This document shows, in pieces, positions 23,033 through 35,110 of a stretch of DNA of 64,000 nt. The notes beneath the pieces were generated by a model. It searched no databases, was not told where the DNA came from, and was given only the letters and a program-made list of their open reading frames with translations. Source of the DNA: Halichoerus grypus (lineage: Eukaryota > Chordata > Mammalia > Carnivora > Phocidae); assembly GCF_964656455.1 (NCBI RefSeq), contig NC_135717.1, forward strand, positions 139,576,308-139,640,307, given 5' to 3'. The translations under genes were made by a program, and so were the position numbers. Within the stretch, counting starts at the first letter, position 1. Each line of letters opens with the position of its first letter.

Positions 23033-24309
23033 AAGTCTGTAAGCACTAAGCAGTGTTTAGCAGAAGCTGGCCTATTTGCCAGCATTGTTACGTAAGGAAA
23101 TCATTTATTCGTTGGAAAGAGGCTTGACCCAGATGATCTATCTGAATGTTCCTCTCCAAATCCAGCAGAGTACTATGCCAAGCATAGTTCACACAAACCC
23201 CCAAATCAGCTTTTGGGCAGAGATCATATCTAATTTTAATCAATTGGGAAAACATTAAGAAACAATAAAATTTAAATTGGATTTTAATCATGTGTAGAAT
23301 TTTAACAGTTGGGACAATAGCAGTACATATTTGGGCAGGAAAACATTCAGGATTTATATAGTTCATTGCTATGAAGCTGTCTGGACCCTTTATTTAACGA
23401 CCAAAGATTTCCCAAATTCCCAGCTCTTATGAGGAGAACAACTAAATTCAAGGTTCCCATACATGCTAGTATTTGACCCCAAAATATAAATTTTTTGGTT
23501 TAAAAAATTGATTTTATTCCCATTTTAGTTTAGTCTAGTCTTGGTGAGAAGATAAAACTAATAGTAATTTTCTCTCCTCTTGGTTTAAGGAAGCAATGTG
23601 ATAAAACTGTATCTTGAGCTCATCGAAAGTAACTTAAATCAAAGTGTCAAATATCTAATAATATTCAGAACTAGGATGAGAAAAATATCCTTCACTAATT
23701 CTCCTGGAAAAAATAATCCTGTTTTATGGATATGCTGAAAGGTGTTAATACAACTTTCAGATAGAAGATATGTATGATTTAGTGTCTTCGCAGAAATGAA
23801 TGTAATACTTATGAATAAAATCGAGACTGTTAAAAAATACATTGGAAAAAACTTGAAAAATACTACTTTCCTCAAAACTTACCTCACTTTGCTTCATAAA
23901 CACTTTTCAGCCACATTAGCTTATTTGATTGCTTTCTGAATGAGTGAAGAGTATCACAATTTTATCATATACTTATCTTGAGACTCTATATTGACATAAT
24001 CATTTTAATGAAAATGGGAGCAGAAAATCACTTTGGTAGTTTTTATTTAAGATTTTAATCTTATCATACTACTTTTTATATACTTTTGAATAGACTTTCA
24101 TGTTTCCTGGTTTCGAACAGCAAATATTCTTAGGCGGACACTATGAAATATTTCTGCCTTGGTTCTAGGAATAAAACACTTGGGTCAAAATTTTACTTAT
24201 GAAAAGCATTGGTAGGAAATTTATGTTATTAATTCATGTAGTAGAATATATTTTTCTCTTCAGAAACATGAAACTCCTTTAATTGATTTGTTTTTGTTTT
24301 GAAAAGTTA
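23033..24309. other. unassigned AT-rich sequence
   Basis: A 92-codon minus-strand frame (23088-23366) and a 78-codon one (23639-23875) have no recognisable similarity. No repeats named. Confidence 0.4.
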
Positions 24310-25309
24310 AAAACAAAATGCAGCAAGGTATAATAAGTAGGATAACAAATACCATTGTGCCCGTCACCCAAAATTGGCCAAGATGGACATGTTCTGCTTT
24401 CTGTATAAATATGAATCTGATCTATCTATCCACTTATCCACCTTTGTGTACTTTAATATTTTATATTTTTTTCTTTGAGTGTCTCACACAATTTTCATTA
24501 AATTTATTCTTATCAGGTACTAAAGGTAGATATAATTTGCATTGCTACTGTGAATGCTTATGTCTTGCATAGCATTTTATAATTTATCATTGCTTACTTA
24601 TAAGAATTCTAATGATTTTAGTATGTTGATTTTGTATCCAGCAAACTTACTAAACTCTCCATTTGATAGAACGCTGTCTAAGACTGTCTTGGATGTTCTA
24701 TGTAAATAGCAACTATTTTGTGTCTTCTTTTTAAAATTTGTATGCTTCGTATTTGTTTTTCTTGAGTTATAATATTGGCCAGGACACCCCATGCAATGTT
24801 CAATAACTGAATTTTAATAAAATGCTTGTTTTATTTCTCACATTGGTAGGAAAAATTCTTACATTTTACTTTTATGAATAATATTCCTATAGATTTTTGG
24901 TAGCACTTTATCAGGTAAATATGTTCCCATTGACTCTTAAATTGCTTTTTAAATAAATGGGTGCTGTATTTTTCTTTTTCTCCATCATATGATCTTTGAA
25001 TTAATAGATTCACGTTTTATATTGAATTGGTAATTTTTTTAAAATGCATTGTCCCAACCTTGCATTCCTGGAATAAACATTTTTGGTATTTTTTGACTTT
25101 TTTTTAAATACTACACTGGGTTAAATTTGATTCCTGTTTTCTTTTTATTTCTTCATGTTTTTTGAAAGGTGAGGTTTAACTATAATTTAATTTCTATACC
25201 ATTGCCTAATTCCCATATATTCTATATTAGATTCATAAAATGAGTAAGGTAATTTTCCACAACTTTTTTTGTTTCTAAAATAATTTGGTAGACTAAGGAT
25301 TACTAAAAT
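24310..25309 (-). mobile_element. ancient LINE-1 (L1M), antisense
   Basis: 24310-24600 resembles an L1 3' UTR ('accattgtgcccgtcaccca'). From 24600 the text is the reverse complement of ORF2: 'gttgattttgtatccagcaa', 'ggatgttctatgtaaatagc', 'ggccaggacaccccatgcaa', 'aaccttgcattcctggaata'. The two parts may be separate insertions. Confidence 0.65.
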
Positions 25310-25497
25310 TTTTTTTTTTTAAAGATTTTATTTATTTGAGAGAGCAAGAGAGAGAGCATGAGCAGGGGGTAGGGGCAGAGAGAGAAGCAGACTCCCCACT
25401 GAGCAGGAAGCCCAATGCAGGACTGGATCCCAGGACCCTGGAATCATGACCTGAGCCAAAGGCAGACACTTAACCGACTGAGCCACCCAGGCACCCC
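25310..25497 (-). repeat. SINEC inserted in L1
   Basis: Reverse copy ending GAGCCACCCAGGCACCCC. L1 homology continues on both sides. The target duplication is eroded to about CTAA. Confidence 0.94.
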
Positions 25498-25775
25498 CTA
25501 ATTCAGTTTTTTAATGGCTGCTGGTCTATTCAATTTTTCTATTTATTAAATCAATTTTAGTAACTTATTTTTTATACAAAATTGCCCATTTTATCTATCT
25601 TTCCAAACATATTGGCATAAAGTAATTTGTAATATTCCCTTGTGATAAAAAAAAAAAAAAATCTCTAATGTTCTATCACCATCTTGTCCCCTGAAATTGT
25701 TAATGCTGTTTATTTGTACCTTCATTTTATTACTAGCATATATATATTTTTTTTCCTTAATCTTGTTAGAGGAAC
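25498..25775 (-). mobile_element. ancient LINE-1 (L1M), antisense (continuation)
   Basis: 'ccaaacatattggcataaag', 'tgtaatattcccttgtgata' and 'atcttgtcccctgaaattgt' are reverse-orientation ORF2. They resume the element split by the SINE. Confidence 0.68.
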
Positions 25776-26310
25776 CCATGCCTAAGCCTGTCACACATGT
25801 AATTTTCTAGCAACAATAATTATTTCATGAATGGACACGTGCCCTAATATACAGCAGTGATGAAGGGGGAGTTTTCTGGATCTGTTGGAAAATACAGACT
25901 TTCCCTTAAAAGATAGATACAAAAAGAGGTGGCCTGTTAGTTCCAAGCATTTTTGGGCACACATCTGTGGCTGCAAACTGCTCTAATCCTATTCATACCT
26001 CCCAATAAGAAAAGGCACAGAAATAGGACGAAATAGTCAAGCAAATATGAGGAAGATTTAACTTGAGCTACTAGATTAAATCAATAATCTTACCTCTGAA
26101 CTCTCAGCTAAATGAGTCATAAAATTCCTTATTGTTTAAGTCACTTCGAAAAAGGTTTTTGCTTATTTAAATCCTAACTATTGCACCTCTATTATTTCTT
26201 CCACATAGTTGCCTATATCCCATAATGTGTATTCAGAAGTTGGCCAGTAAGTGTTTTTCATGGGAATGAAGAAATCCACCGTTTTTCCTCCTCCCTAACT
26301 CCTTCATATT
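25776..26310. other. unassigned sequence
   Basis: Nothing recognised. Open frames do not exceed 67 codons. Confidence 0.45.
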
Positions 26311-26545
26311 TGTAAGTTCTCCATCAATGTCCCTCAAGGCCACTAGCTATTCTCCTTGCCCAGTGCTACCACTCTAGGTGGTCATCAGCATCTCTAGTTT
26401 GGCCGATTGCAGACTCCCAGAACTGAACTCCTGGACTAGCCACCCTCCTTCATGTTATAAACTCCACAGCTAGACAAATTGTCCTAAACTGAAAACCTCC
26501 GTTTGCCACTTTTCTGCTTATAATCCTTTAAAGACTGAATTATCA
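26311..26545 (+). repeat. L2 fragment
   Basis: 'ccctcaaggccactagctat', 'gcagactcccagaactgaac' and 'cacttttctgcttataatcc' follow the CT-rich L2 region. Very diverged. It probably belongs with 26990-27300. Confidence 0.45.
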
Positions 26546-26720
26546 GGGAATTGGGTTGCAAATGAGAGCAACCAACTGTGGCCAAGACTATGTTACCGCA
26601 CAGTTTTCTCTGATTAACTGAGTTCGACCCTGAGTTCCAGGGCTTGGGGGAAGGAATATCTCTATACCTTCCTTTTGGGAATTCTGCCAAAAGGAAGGAT
26701 GTTCATATAAGACATTGTCA

Positions 26721-26896
26721 GGGGTGCCTGGGTGGCTCAGTCCGTTATGTGTCCATCTCCTGATTTTGGCTCAGGTCATGGTCTGAGAGTCATATGATCG
26801 AGCTCTGCACTCTGGGGGAGTCTGTTTGAGATTCTTTCCCACTCTTGCTCGCATGTGCTCTCTCACTTCCTCTCTAAAACAAATAAATCCTTCTTT
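26721..26896 (+). repeat. SINEC, older and short
   Basis: Head GGGGTGCCTGGGTGGCTCAG, diverged body, reduced CT block and tail AAACAAATAAATCC. Target duplication AAGACATTGTCA (26709-26720) and AAGACACTGTCA (26897-26908). Confidence 0.95.
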
Positions 26897-26989
26897 AAGA
26901 CACTGTCAAAATGACACATGAAAATTGACAGTGGTTCTCAAATTCTCCAGTCCAAAGTGAACAATGTGGCTTATAAAAGAAATACATTG

Positions 26990-27300
26990 AGCTGCCCATG
27001 TTTTTCTTTCTTTGGAAATCTTCTGGCTGACTCTCCTTCAACCTCTAGTCCTCAGCTTAGAATCTGCTTTCTCCACTGGAAGCTTTCCCATTGCCGTCAT
27101 GTCCAGGTTGGGAGTCCTATGTTCTCATAGAACAAACTGTACCTAAAATGTCTTATTATTTTATATATAATTCTACATCTCCTTCCCTGGACTTTATACT
27201 CACCTCTATTTCTGCCTTGCACATAAAATCATGCATCACACAACTAGACATCCACTAAACATGTATTGGATAAATAAATAATGTATGTGTGAGCATTCAA
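26990..27300 (+). repeat. L2 3' region
   Basis: 'ggaagctttcccattgccgt', 'gttctcatagaacaaactgt', 'ctccttccctggactttata' and 'attggataaataaataatg' follow the L2 3' end in order. Confidence 0.6.
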
Positions 27301-28529
27301 TGAAATGCCTAGAAAATAGTATTCAGTAATGCCATCTTTCTCCCTTTTCTTTCCCCTCCTTCCTAAGGTACAGTTGAAGTTGAGATCTGTTGCCAACATG
27401 AACCTAAACTCTGACGTACTAAAGGTGATCCTGGGGCAGGAAATTTGACAGCCTTTAAAACTGACTACTCTCTTTCTACAATAATTACTTCATCCCAATA
27501 ATGCCTCCTGGGATTGCATTTTTCCATCTAACCAGAAACTGTGGGTGTGAGCTCCAGGGTATACCTAGGATGCTTGGTATTTTACATAATATGGTAGCCT
27601 TTATTCTTTGGGATTAGAGCTGTTTCTTTGTGTGCTGGTGGAGGCTCATGTCAACTATGTAGAGTTCCTTGACTTTACCATCTTGATCCCAACATGCCTT
27701 GCATGATAAATTTAAAAATGTTGGTCTTTTTTCATCTTACTTGGTGATAATTTAAGTGTTTCACTTTCTATGTAAAATAAATTAATTTGGATATTTCTGA
27801 GTCAAAAGCTATTAATAGAACACACTGTAACGTTGAGTGGCACGCTAGATAGTAAAAATTACATCATCTGTTTTTTCAGCCAATCTTCCTTTAATTTGCA
27901 TATATTGGGTGCCTACTAGGTTTTAGGCACTGGAACAGGCACAAATGGTACTAAGGTAAATCAGATTTACCCCTTCTTTGAGGGAGACAGACACTTAAAC
28001 CGCTCATTCTAAAACAAGCAAACAAAACAGTGAATAAACTGGAAGAAGACCCGAGGAGAGGTATCCCTGGGTTAAGGTGACAGCAGCAACACTGTGTCCT
28101 TTATAGCCAACGAGGGATAAGGAATAACAGAGTCTAATTGAAACACTAAGTCTTTTGATATTTCTTAAGTTCTCCAGTGCAAAAGACGTCAGCTGTGGAG
28201 AATTAGTTAAAACAAATAGCGGTTGTATTCTATCCATGGAAATCAGACTACAGTTGTGAAAGCTTTTACTCAGAGGTACCTAGAAAACAAAATACATTTA
28301 AAAGCATAGTAACTGGACATAATTTCTAAAATAATTCAGTTATTATAGATAGTGCTTATGAGCCAATAGGCATTAACTTGAGGAGTTATGCAAGAGTTTC
28401 CTGAGAATGACTCAAGATCCATGCTTTCCTTATTTAAAAAAAAAGATGGTGCAAAAATAGAAAAAGATGGCTTGTGTTAATACATATACAGTGTTAACAG
28501 AAGAATGACTTATAGGATAGGAAGCATTT
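27301..28529. other. unassigned; one ancient repeat tail
   Basis: 27890-27990 ('gggtgcctactaggttttag', 'ggcactggaacaggcac', 'gagggagacagacactta') resembles the common 'tactatgtgccaggcactg' family. The remainder is unrecognised. Confidence 0.4.
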
Positions 28530-28569
28530 TTTTTCCTTTTTTATTTTTTTTTTAATTGAAGTGTAATGG
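28530..28569 (-). mobile_element. LINE-1 3'-end stub, antisense
   Basis: The T-run followed by TTTAATTGAAGTGTAAT is the reverse complement of an L1MA-type 3' terminus. Its continuation ('gatattagtttcaggtatac') lies about 930 bp further right, beyond the PRDX2 pseudogene, which apparently inserted here. Confidence 0.55.
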
Positions 28570-29451
28570 GGTGTTGAAATGCATGTTCCCCTGTCTGCTA
28601 GTCAGTGAGTCCCGCCCTGGCTCACGCTTTGTCATGGCCTCGGGCAACATGCACAGGGAAAGCCCAACCCAGACTTCCAGCCACCTCTGTGGTGGATGGC
28701 ACCTTCAAGGAAGTGAAGCTTTCTGACTACAGAGGCAAATACTTGAGTCCTCTTTTTCTACGCACTGGACATCACCTCTTGTCTGCCCCAAGGAGATCGC
28801 TTTCAGAGAACATGCTGAGGACTTTGGCAAGCTAGGCTGGTAGCTGCTGGGGTCTTTGTCTACTCTCAGTTTACCCACTTCGCTTGGATCATCACTCCCG
28901 AGAAGGAAGGAGGCTTGGACCCCCTGAACATGCTCCTGATGGCTGATGTAACCAGAAGCTTGTCCCAAGATTATGGTGTGCTGAAGGAAGATGAGGGCAT
29001 TGCCTACAGGGGCGTCTTTATCATCCATGGTAAGGGTGCCCTTGATCACTGTCAATGATTTGCCTGTGGGTGCTCCATGGATGCAGCTCTGCAGCTGGTC
29101 CAGGACTTTCAGTACACAGATGAGCATTAGGAAATCTGTCCCGCTAGATGCAAGCCAGGCAGCGACAGAATCAAGCCCACTGTGAATGATAGCAAGGAAT
29201 ACTTCTCCAAACACAACTAGGCTGACAGGTGGAAAGCTTGGGCTCTAGGCCCCCACCTGTGCCTTTACCTGTATACCCCATGCTGGCCCAGGAAAGGCTA
29301 CACCTGCCCCTTCAATCCCTAACCCTGGGAGGCTAAGGGCAAGGCCTTCTCATTCTCCCAGGTGGGAGCTGGGGAATGGTGACCCCTTCCCTAGAGCCCA
29401 CCTAGCTGGGCACAGGCCTAGAGGTGACAAATAAAAAGTTAGGACAGGCAT
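28570..29451 (+). pseudogene. PRDX2: peroxiredoxin-2 processed pseudogene
   Basis: An intronless, damaged copy of the cytosolic thiol peroxidase mRNA, including some 5' UTR (from about 28570), the coding region (ATG 28634 to TAG 29218-29220, 587 nt against about 597 in the parent) and a 3' UTR with AATAAA at 29430-29435. Recognisable segments are [18 protein letters not shown] near the N terminus, PRKEGG-like text, [24 protein letters not shown], and DSKEYFSKHN at the end. Frameshifts occur around codons 8-15, around the peroxidatic-cysteine FVCPTE region, and again around codon 150. An in-frame stop (TAG, 29128-29130) precedes the resolving-cysteine CPA motif, and Trp there is changed. It cannot encode a working enzyme. 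No introns, a terminal A/GATA tract and its position inside an antisense L1 all indicate L1-mediated retroposition. The 169-codon minus-strand frame (28705-29214) is a shadow. Confidence in PRDX2 over PRDX1 or PRDX4 is good but not absolute. Confidence 0.93.
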
Positions 29452-29465
29452 GATAGATAGATAAG

Positions 29466-29495
<30 letters not shown>
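29452..29495 (+). repeat. (GATA)n microsatellite
   Basis: About ten GATA units with one AGTA interruption replace the expected poly(A) tail of the PRDX2 pseudogene. Confidence 0.95.
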
Positions 29496-29497
<2 letters not shown>

Positions 29498-30650
29498 GAA
29501 CACGTAGAGTGATATTAGTTTCAGGTATACAGTGTAACCATTCAACAATTCTATACATGTCTCAGTGCTTATCAAGATAAGTGTTCTTTTAATCCCCTTT
29601 ATCTATTTCACCCATCCCCCACTCACTTTCCCTCTGGCAACCACCAGTTTGTTCTCATTATTTAAGAGACTTCTTTTGTCTCTCTCTCTTTTTTGATTGT
29701 TTGTTCATTTGTTTTGTTTTGTTCCTTAAATTCCACATGAGTGAAATCATGTGGTATTTGTCTTTCTCTGATTTCACTTAGCATTAATAATAAATATATA
29801 ATATTTATTCATGTAAAATATATACGCACACCACATCTTTATCCATTCATCTATGGATGAACACTTGGCTGGCTTCCATATCTTGGTTATTGTAAATAAT
29901 GCTGCAATAAACATAGGGGGGCATATATGTATTCAAATTCATGTTTACTCTTTTTTTTTAAGGTTTTTATTTATTTGACAGAGAGAGACACAGTGAGAGA
30001 GGGAACACAAGCAGGGGGAGTGGGAGAGGGAGAAGCAGGCTTCCCGCCGAGCAGGGAGCCCGATGTGGAGCTCGATCCCAGGACCCTGGAACCATGACCC
30101 AAGCTGAAGGCAGACGCTTAACGACTGAGCCACCCAGGTGCCCCATTGTGTTTACATTTTCTTTGTGTAAATGCCCAGTAGTGGAATTACTGGATCTCAT
30201 GGTAATTCTATTCTTAATTTTTTGAGGAAACTCCATACTGTTTTCCATAGTGGCTGTACCAATTTCCATTCCCACCAGCAATGTACAAGTGTTCCTTTTT
30301 TCCCACATCCTTGCCAATGCTTGTTATTTCTTGTCTTTTTGATTCTAGTCATTCCGACAGGTATAATGTGATCTCTCCTTGTGGTTTTGATTTGCATTTC
30401 CCTGGTGATGAATGATGCTGAACATCTTTTCATGCGTCTGTTGGCCATCTATATGTCTTCTTTGGAAAAATGTCTGTTCAGGTCCTCTGCCCATTTTTTA
30501 TTGAATTATTATTTTTGGTGTTGAGTTGTATAAGTTCTTTATCTATTTTGAATATCAACCCCTTATCAGATATATCATTTGCAAATATCCTCTACCATTC
30601 AGTAGGTTGCCTTTTTGTTTTGTTGATGGTTTCCTTAGCATAGAAATTAT
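29496..30650 (-). mobile_element. LINE-1, antisense, 5' truncated, split by SINE
   Basis: The left part is the reverse complement of the 3' UTR ('ttagtttcaggtatacagtg', 'ctggcaaccaccagtttgtt'). 30145-30640 is the ORF2 C terminus. The minus-strand frame ending near 30197 reads the typical [20 protein letters not shown]. Homology ends at about 30640 near 'ggtttccttagcatag', so the element is 5' truncated. The SINE at 29950 interrupts it. Confidence 0.88.
29950..30144 (-). repeat. SINEC inside L1
   Basis: Reverse copy ending GAGCCACCCAGGTGCCCC. Imperfect target duplication ATTCATGTTTAC (29938-29949) and ATTGTGTTTAC (30145-30155). Confidence 0.95.
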
Positions 30651-30849
30651 TTTTTATTAATTTTTATTTTTTATTAATGTTTTTAAAAAGTAATTTTTAA
30701 ATTGTGCTAAAAGTAGAGAATTTTAGGGTATATGGAATTTAAACATTAAATATCCAACTATGTAATCAATATTTTATAACATTTCCATGAATGCTGTGGT
30801 AAACTGTATTATTTATCTTTAATTCCTCCTTCCTTCTCCTCCCTAGCAG

Positions 30850-31210
30850 GATTCACTGTGAGCCTAGTATACTTTCCTGTGCCAATGACTTTGGGCTTGG
30901 CCATGTGACTTCATTTGGCAATGGAATGAGGGTGCATTCAGAATGTACCAACTTTGAGTTGAAGCCCCAAGAAACATTAAATACTTTTGCTCACTTTTCT
31001 TGGAGATTCTTCCATCTGAAATGAAAAACACTTGACCTGGGTATTTGGTGGACTAGAATGAGAAACGTATGATCTTGAATCTAATCTTCAGTGTAAAACA
31101 GATCTTTCCCAGCCAACCTATAGACCTGTGAGCATGAAATAAATGCTTGTTGCTTTAAACCATGGAAATTTGGAGATAGTTATACAACATATGTCAACAG
31201 AAACATGACA
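30850..31210 (+). repeat. MaLR-like LTR remnant
   Basis: 'ggccatgtgacttcatttgg', 'caatggaatgagggtg' and, at the end, 'gaaataaatgcttgttgctt' then 'aaaccatggaaatttgg' give the order of a MaLR-type LTR with its AATAAA. Subfamily not determined. Confidence 0.5.
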
Positions 31211-31340
31211 AATACAAATAGTTATTATCTCACTGCCTCTCAAATCTATATTTGCATGAGGATGATGAAAAGAAAGAAATTAAGCTGGTGCTTTCTCAGT
31301 GCTAGATACTGTTTTAGAACATAATTATCTTATTAATAGT

Positions 31341-31575
31341 ATAGCTTAGTGATTAAAATTTCAGTTCATTACCCAGCTTCATCACTTACTACCTGTGTGT
31401 CCTTAGGAAAGTTAACTTAATATTTCAGTGCCTAGTTTCCCTGTTGATAAATAGAAAATAATAACAGAATCTATCTCATTGGCTCTTTTATGTTTTATAT
31501 GAGATTTAAGAGAAAGAAAAATAATTGCTAGCTACATAATAATTATTCACCAAATGTTAGCTAGTATTATCTTAA
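31341..31575 (-). repeat. MIR, near full length
   Basis: 'atcacttactacctgtgtgt', 'ccttaggaaagttaactta', 'cagtgcctagtttccctgtt' and terminal 'aaatgttagctagtattatc' follow MIR in reverse orientation. Confidence 0.78.
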
Positions 31576-32066
31576 TGCTCTTTGTCATAGGCCAATGAGG
31601 CAAGTTTTATTAAAGTTTTGAAGATGAAAAATTGAAGATTGGTAATAGTAACTGTTCTTGCATGGTTTTAAACTCAGGTTTATTATAAAGTCCATACTTA
31701 TTGCATGGACTTGTGAGTTAGAAATCTTTTTATCCTACAGATTCTACATTTAATAAAATCTCTTAAGGCTTTCTTTTTTATGTCAGGTTGCTTTTGGATA
31801 AAGGTATCTAATTATATCAATATGCTCTAAAATTTGTGGAAAAAACAAATTAAAAAATGAGGAATAATTCCTATGAGAAAAACGTAAGAGGAAGAATATT
31901 TAATCTGAAGAGAAAAGGAGAAGGGGAAATGTGGATTCTCTTCCTGATTATATAAAGCATTTTAAGCTTTTGTGTTTTTTTAAACATACAAAGGTAAAGA
32001 ATGTCATAAACCCCAATATACTCATAACCAAATTTTATTAATTGTTAATATTTTCAAAACATTTTT
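31576..32066. other. unassigned; possible L1 3'-UTR scrap
   Basis: 31980-32066 ('aaaccccaatatactcataa', 'attaattgttaatattttc') resembles an antisense L1ME-type 3' UTR. The rest is unrecognised. Confidence 0.35.
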
Positions 32067-32080
32067 AAATTCAGAAGCTA

Positions 32081-32303
32081 GGGGCACCTGGGTGACTCAG
32101 TCGTTAAGCGTCTGCCTTCGGCTCAGGTCGTGATCCCAGGGTCCTGGGATTGAGCCCCGCATTGGGCTCCCTGCTCCGTGGGAAGCCTGCTTCTCCCTCT
32201 CCCTCTCCTACTCCCCCTGCTTGTGTTCCCTCTCTCGCTGTGTCTCTCTCTGTCAAATAAATAAATAAAATCTTTAAAAAAAAAAAAATAAATAAAAAAA
32301 AAT
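32081..32303 (+). repeat. SINEC with long A-rich tail
   Basis: Head GGGGCACCTGGGTGACTCAG, near-consensus body, tail extended with (AAAT)n and A-runs. Perfect target duplication AAATTCAGAAGCTA at 32067-32080 and 32304-32317. Confidence 0.97.
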
Positions 32304-32374
32304 AAATTCAGAAGCTAGTCACAAGATGTGATAAGTTAATCCTGCTTTTTTGGAGATATAAAAAAGTAACTGAG

Positions 32375-32985
32375 TTGTCTATTGCTGTATAGCCAATTGC
32401 TCCAAACTGTAGTGGCTTAAAACAACACAGTTATTATCTTAAAACTTCTGTTTCTAGAAACTGAGCACAGCTTAGCTGGGTGCCTCTCCTGGAGATTTCT
32501 CTTGATGTTTTAATCATGCTGTCAGTTGTGATCTCATCCGAAGGCTCAAGTGGGAAAAAATTTACTTCCAAACTCAGTAATATAGTTGGTAAGATTCAGT
32601 TCCTTACAGGATTTAATTTTTGATGGCTTGTTGGCAGGAGAATTCCTTGATTGCTATTGGCAGGATTTAGATCCTTAACATTTATTGGCCAGAGACCTTC
32701 TTCATTTCCTTTCCATGTGTTCTCTCCATAGGGCAGCTCACAATGTCGCAAATGGCTTCCCTTAGAACAAATGAGTGCGAGAGCAAGAGAGAATAAGCAG
32801 CCAAATGGAGGCCATAGTCTTTTCTACAACCTAGTCTCAGAAATGACATTCTGATCAATTTTGCTATATTCTGTTTGTTAGAAGTAAGTCAGTTAAGTCT
32901 AACCCCCACTCAAGGGACACAAAGTCGTGAATACCAGGAAGTGGGATGTTGGCAGCCATCTTCGAGGCTGCCTTCCACAGGTTAG
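32375..32985 (-). repeat. MaLR-class LTR (MLT1-type), nearly complete
   Basis: The + strand gives, in order, 'tctattgctgtatagccaat', 'agtggcttaaaacaacacag', 'tctcatccgaaggctcaagt', 'catagggcagctcacaatgt', 'agtctaacccccactcaagg' and 'catcttcgaggctgcct'. This is the reverse complement of an MLT1-like LTR over some 600 bp. Confidence 0.66.
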
Positions 32986-33305
32986 GTATAACTTTAAAGC
33001 AGACGATGCCCAAAACAACTCTATAAATATAGGAAGTAGAAATTAATGAAAATTCTTCTCTGACTTATACAACTGTGTGTTTGGCAGGTGGCAACAGAAC
33101 TTTGGGCCTGGTTGGGGAATTCACATTCACAAAGCTCTTTATGAGGATATCATTATTTATCTGAAATCAACTAGACTAGTGTTTTTCTATTAGGGATCCT
33201 TGAAATCTTTGGATGTTGAGAAATACTTTCAGAATTCTCCGCTTTTAGAAACATGAGGCTAATATGGTTTATAAAATCTATCCTTCCTTTTAAGCAGTTG
33301 AATCT

Positions 33306-33308
<3 letters not shown>
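32986..33308. other. unassigned sequence
   Basis: Nothing recognised. Confidence 0.45.
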
Positions 33309-33357
<49 letters not shown>

Positions 33358-33383
33358 TATCTATACATACATATATATATATG
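33309..33383 (+). repeat. (TA)n microsatellite
   Basis: About 75 bp of alternating AT, perfect for roughly the first 42 bp, then broken by ACAT/CTAT variants. The minus-strand 92-codon frame across it is a repeat artefact (poly Tyr-Ile). Confidence 0.95.
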
Positions 33384-34649
33384 TTTGTTAAGTGAATCAA
33401 TGAATGAGTGAATAAGTGAATTAATAAAACTCATTTGCCTATTAGGCATGCTAAATGATGGGTATCATTTAGGATTCTTAACTCTGACATTAATTATCTG
33501 AAGAAGGAGTTTCTTGAATGAAAACAAATTCTAGTTACTATGTACTTTCTTACAAATTTTCCCTGGACTACAGTATCTATTAATTGACATTTTATTTAAA
33601 TTTTTTGGAAAAATAAACACTAATATTCTATTTGCATTCATATAAGTTCTCTTTAAAATTATATTGAGATTTTGGTTGCATTTCAATGACAAAGACTTTC
33701 TAAGAATTGTGAATGGATAAGTTTTGCATCCAGGCCTCAGTTATGTTTTCCCAGTGATTGATGACATTGTGAAGTTAGATTTTTACTTTCCTGTGCAAAA
33801 TCAATTTTTCAACTAGAGTAACCTGCAACTGTAATGAGTTTGGAAAAATCTTTCTGGTTTCATGCTGAGATTCCATTAGCTGCATTTAGAGATTGCTATA
33901 TACACAGATGCACAGAACCAGTGGAATGCTGTTTTTCTGTAGTTGCCCCAAACCATTCAGTGGCATATGTTTAAATGAGTGTCCTAAAATTACAGCCTTT
34001 GGAGAGCCTTAAAAGTCTGGGACAAATGTTGTAGTGTCAGTTAATGTAGTTGTCTTCAAATCTATAAGCTTATTACTCCAGAGTAAATGTTTTACTTGGG
34101 GAACTTCCAGAAATAATAGGCTTTTGGTACCCAGTGAATTCTCCAACTAAAAATGTCTCTAAAATGTCTATGTTGAGAGGAAGCTAATTCTTCATTGTTT
34201 TTTGAAAGTTCAATAATGCCAAAGCAAAATACATGTGTCATATTTCATAAACTAAATGGAAATTAGTATTAAATTTTATTTGAAGGTTGCAACATTTTAG
34301 CAGTAATAATTTATTCATATTGCCATTTACTCTGGTGTGAATTTGTTCATTTAAAAAAAATATGAAGCTGAGTCAATCAAGGATTTTACTAGTGGCATTA
34401 ATAGTAAAACACTTATAATTCCCATGAAAGAAAATTTATTAAGTAAATGCTCAAATCTCTGTAGTTATGATAAATCATTTTAAATAAATTTTTTCACCTA
34501 TTTTCAAGACTGTCTCTCTTTATAATTTATTTGATCAATTGATCCCCTTCCTTACATAATGACAATGATTCCACTAATTTTTTCTGCAGAAGTTCTTGAT
34601 ATCACCAGTGTTCTCCATCCCATATATCTACAGACTTAGAATGTTTTAA
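33384..34649. other. unassigned, repeat-poor 1.2 kb
   Basis: AT-rich unique-looking text with no SINE, LINE or coding signal I can name. Confidence 0.4.
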
Positions 34650-35110
34650 AAAAATGTTCTGAAGATGACAAAAGGGAAGTCAATTTAATGTGTCTTGGAG
34701 GGGGGAAGTAAGTCTAGTACAAAGCAGGCAACACAAAGGAACACTTGTGAAGAAATAATGTTAAAATATCCAGAGGTGAGAGAATAGTATATGACCTTGC
34801 ATTATCCATCCAATCGTAGCAGGGCTGCACAAAATGCCTTTGAGATTTCCCACTGGATACAACTCCATCACATTACCTATTAGGGTGGTGACAGGATTTC
34901 TACTTATGTTGCCCTTGTGAGAAACCCCCTGGAGTATTAAGTTCAGTCCTGGACAACACAATACTAGAGAAATGGAAAGACTGAAGGGGGTTTTAAGAAA
35001 ACAACACACTGTAGGAAATATCATGGCTCATAGGGCTCAGAGGGACCCAGAAAGGTCATCTAATCTCTCAGCCTGCCTCTGGGCATGATTGCATTTAAAC
35101 GATTGAATCT
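34650..35110 (+). repeat. CR1/L3-like ancient LINE fragment
   Basis: 'ccctggagtattaagttcag', 'tcctggacaacacaatacta' and 'gagaaatggaaagactg' resemble the sense L3 (CR1 clade) text 'gtgttcagttctgggcacca'. 35030-35070 carries 'agggacccagaaaggtcatc'. Very diverged. Confidence 0.42.

Noticed and set aside
28705..29214. 169-codon minus-strand open frame, the longest in the window
   Set aside because: It is the antisense of the PRDX2 processed pseudogene. The sense strand carries the recognisable protein, and the reverse frame matches nothing.
29452..29495. CRISPR-like or other spaced repeat arrays
   Set aside because: All tandem arrays in the window (GATA, AAAAC, TA, TC, ATT) are simple microsatellites without spacers.
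29967..30317. 116-codon minus-strand frame
   Set aside because: A chance join of L1 ORF2 sequence with the SINE inserted in it.
33171..33449. 92-codon minus-strand frame rich in Tyr/Ile
   Set aside because: A translation of the (TA)n microsatellite.
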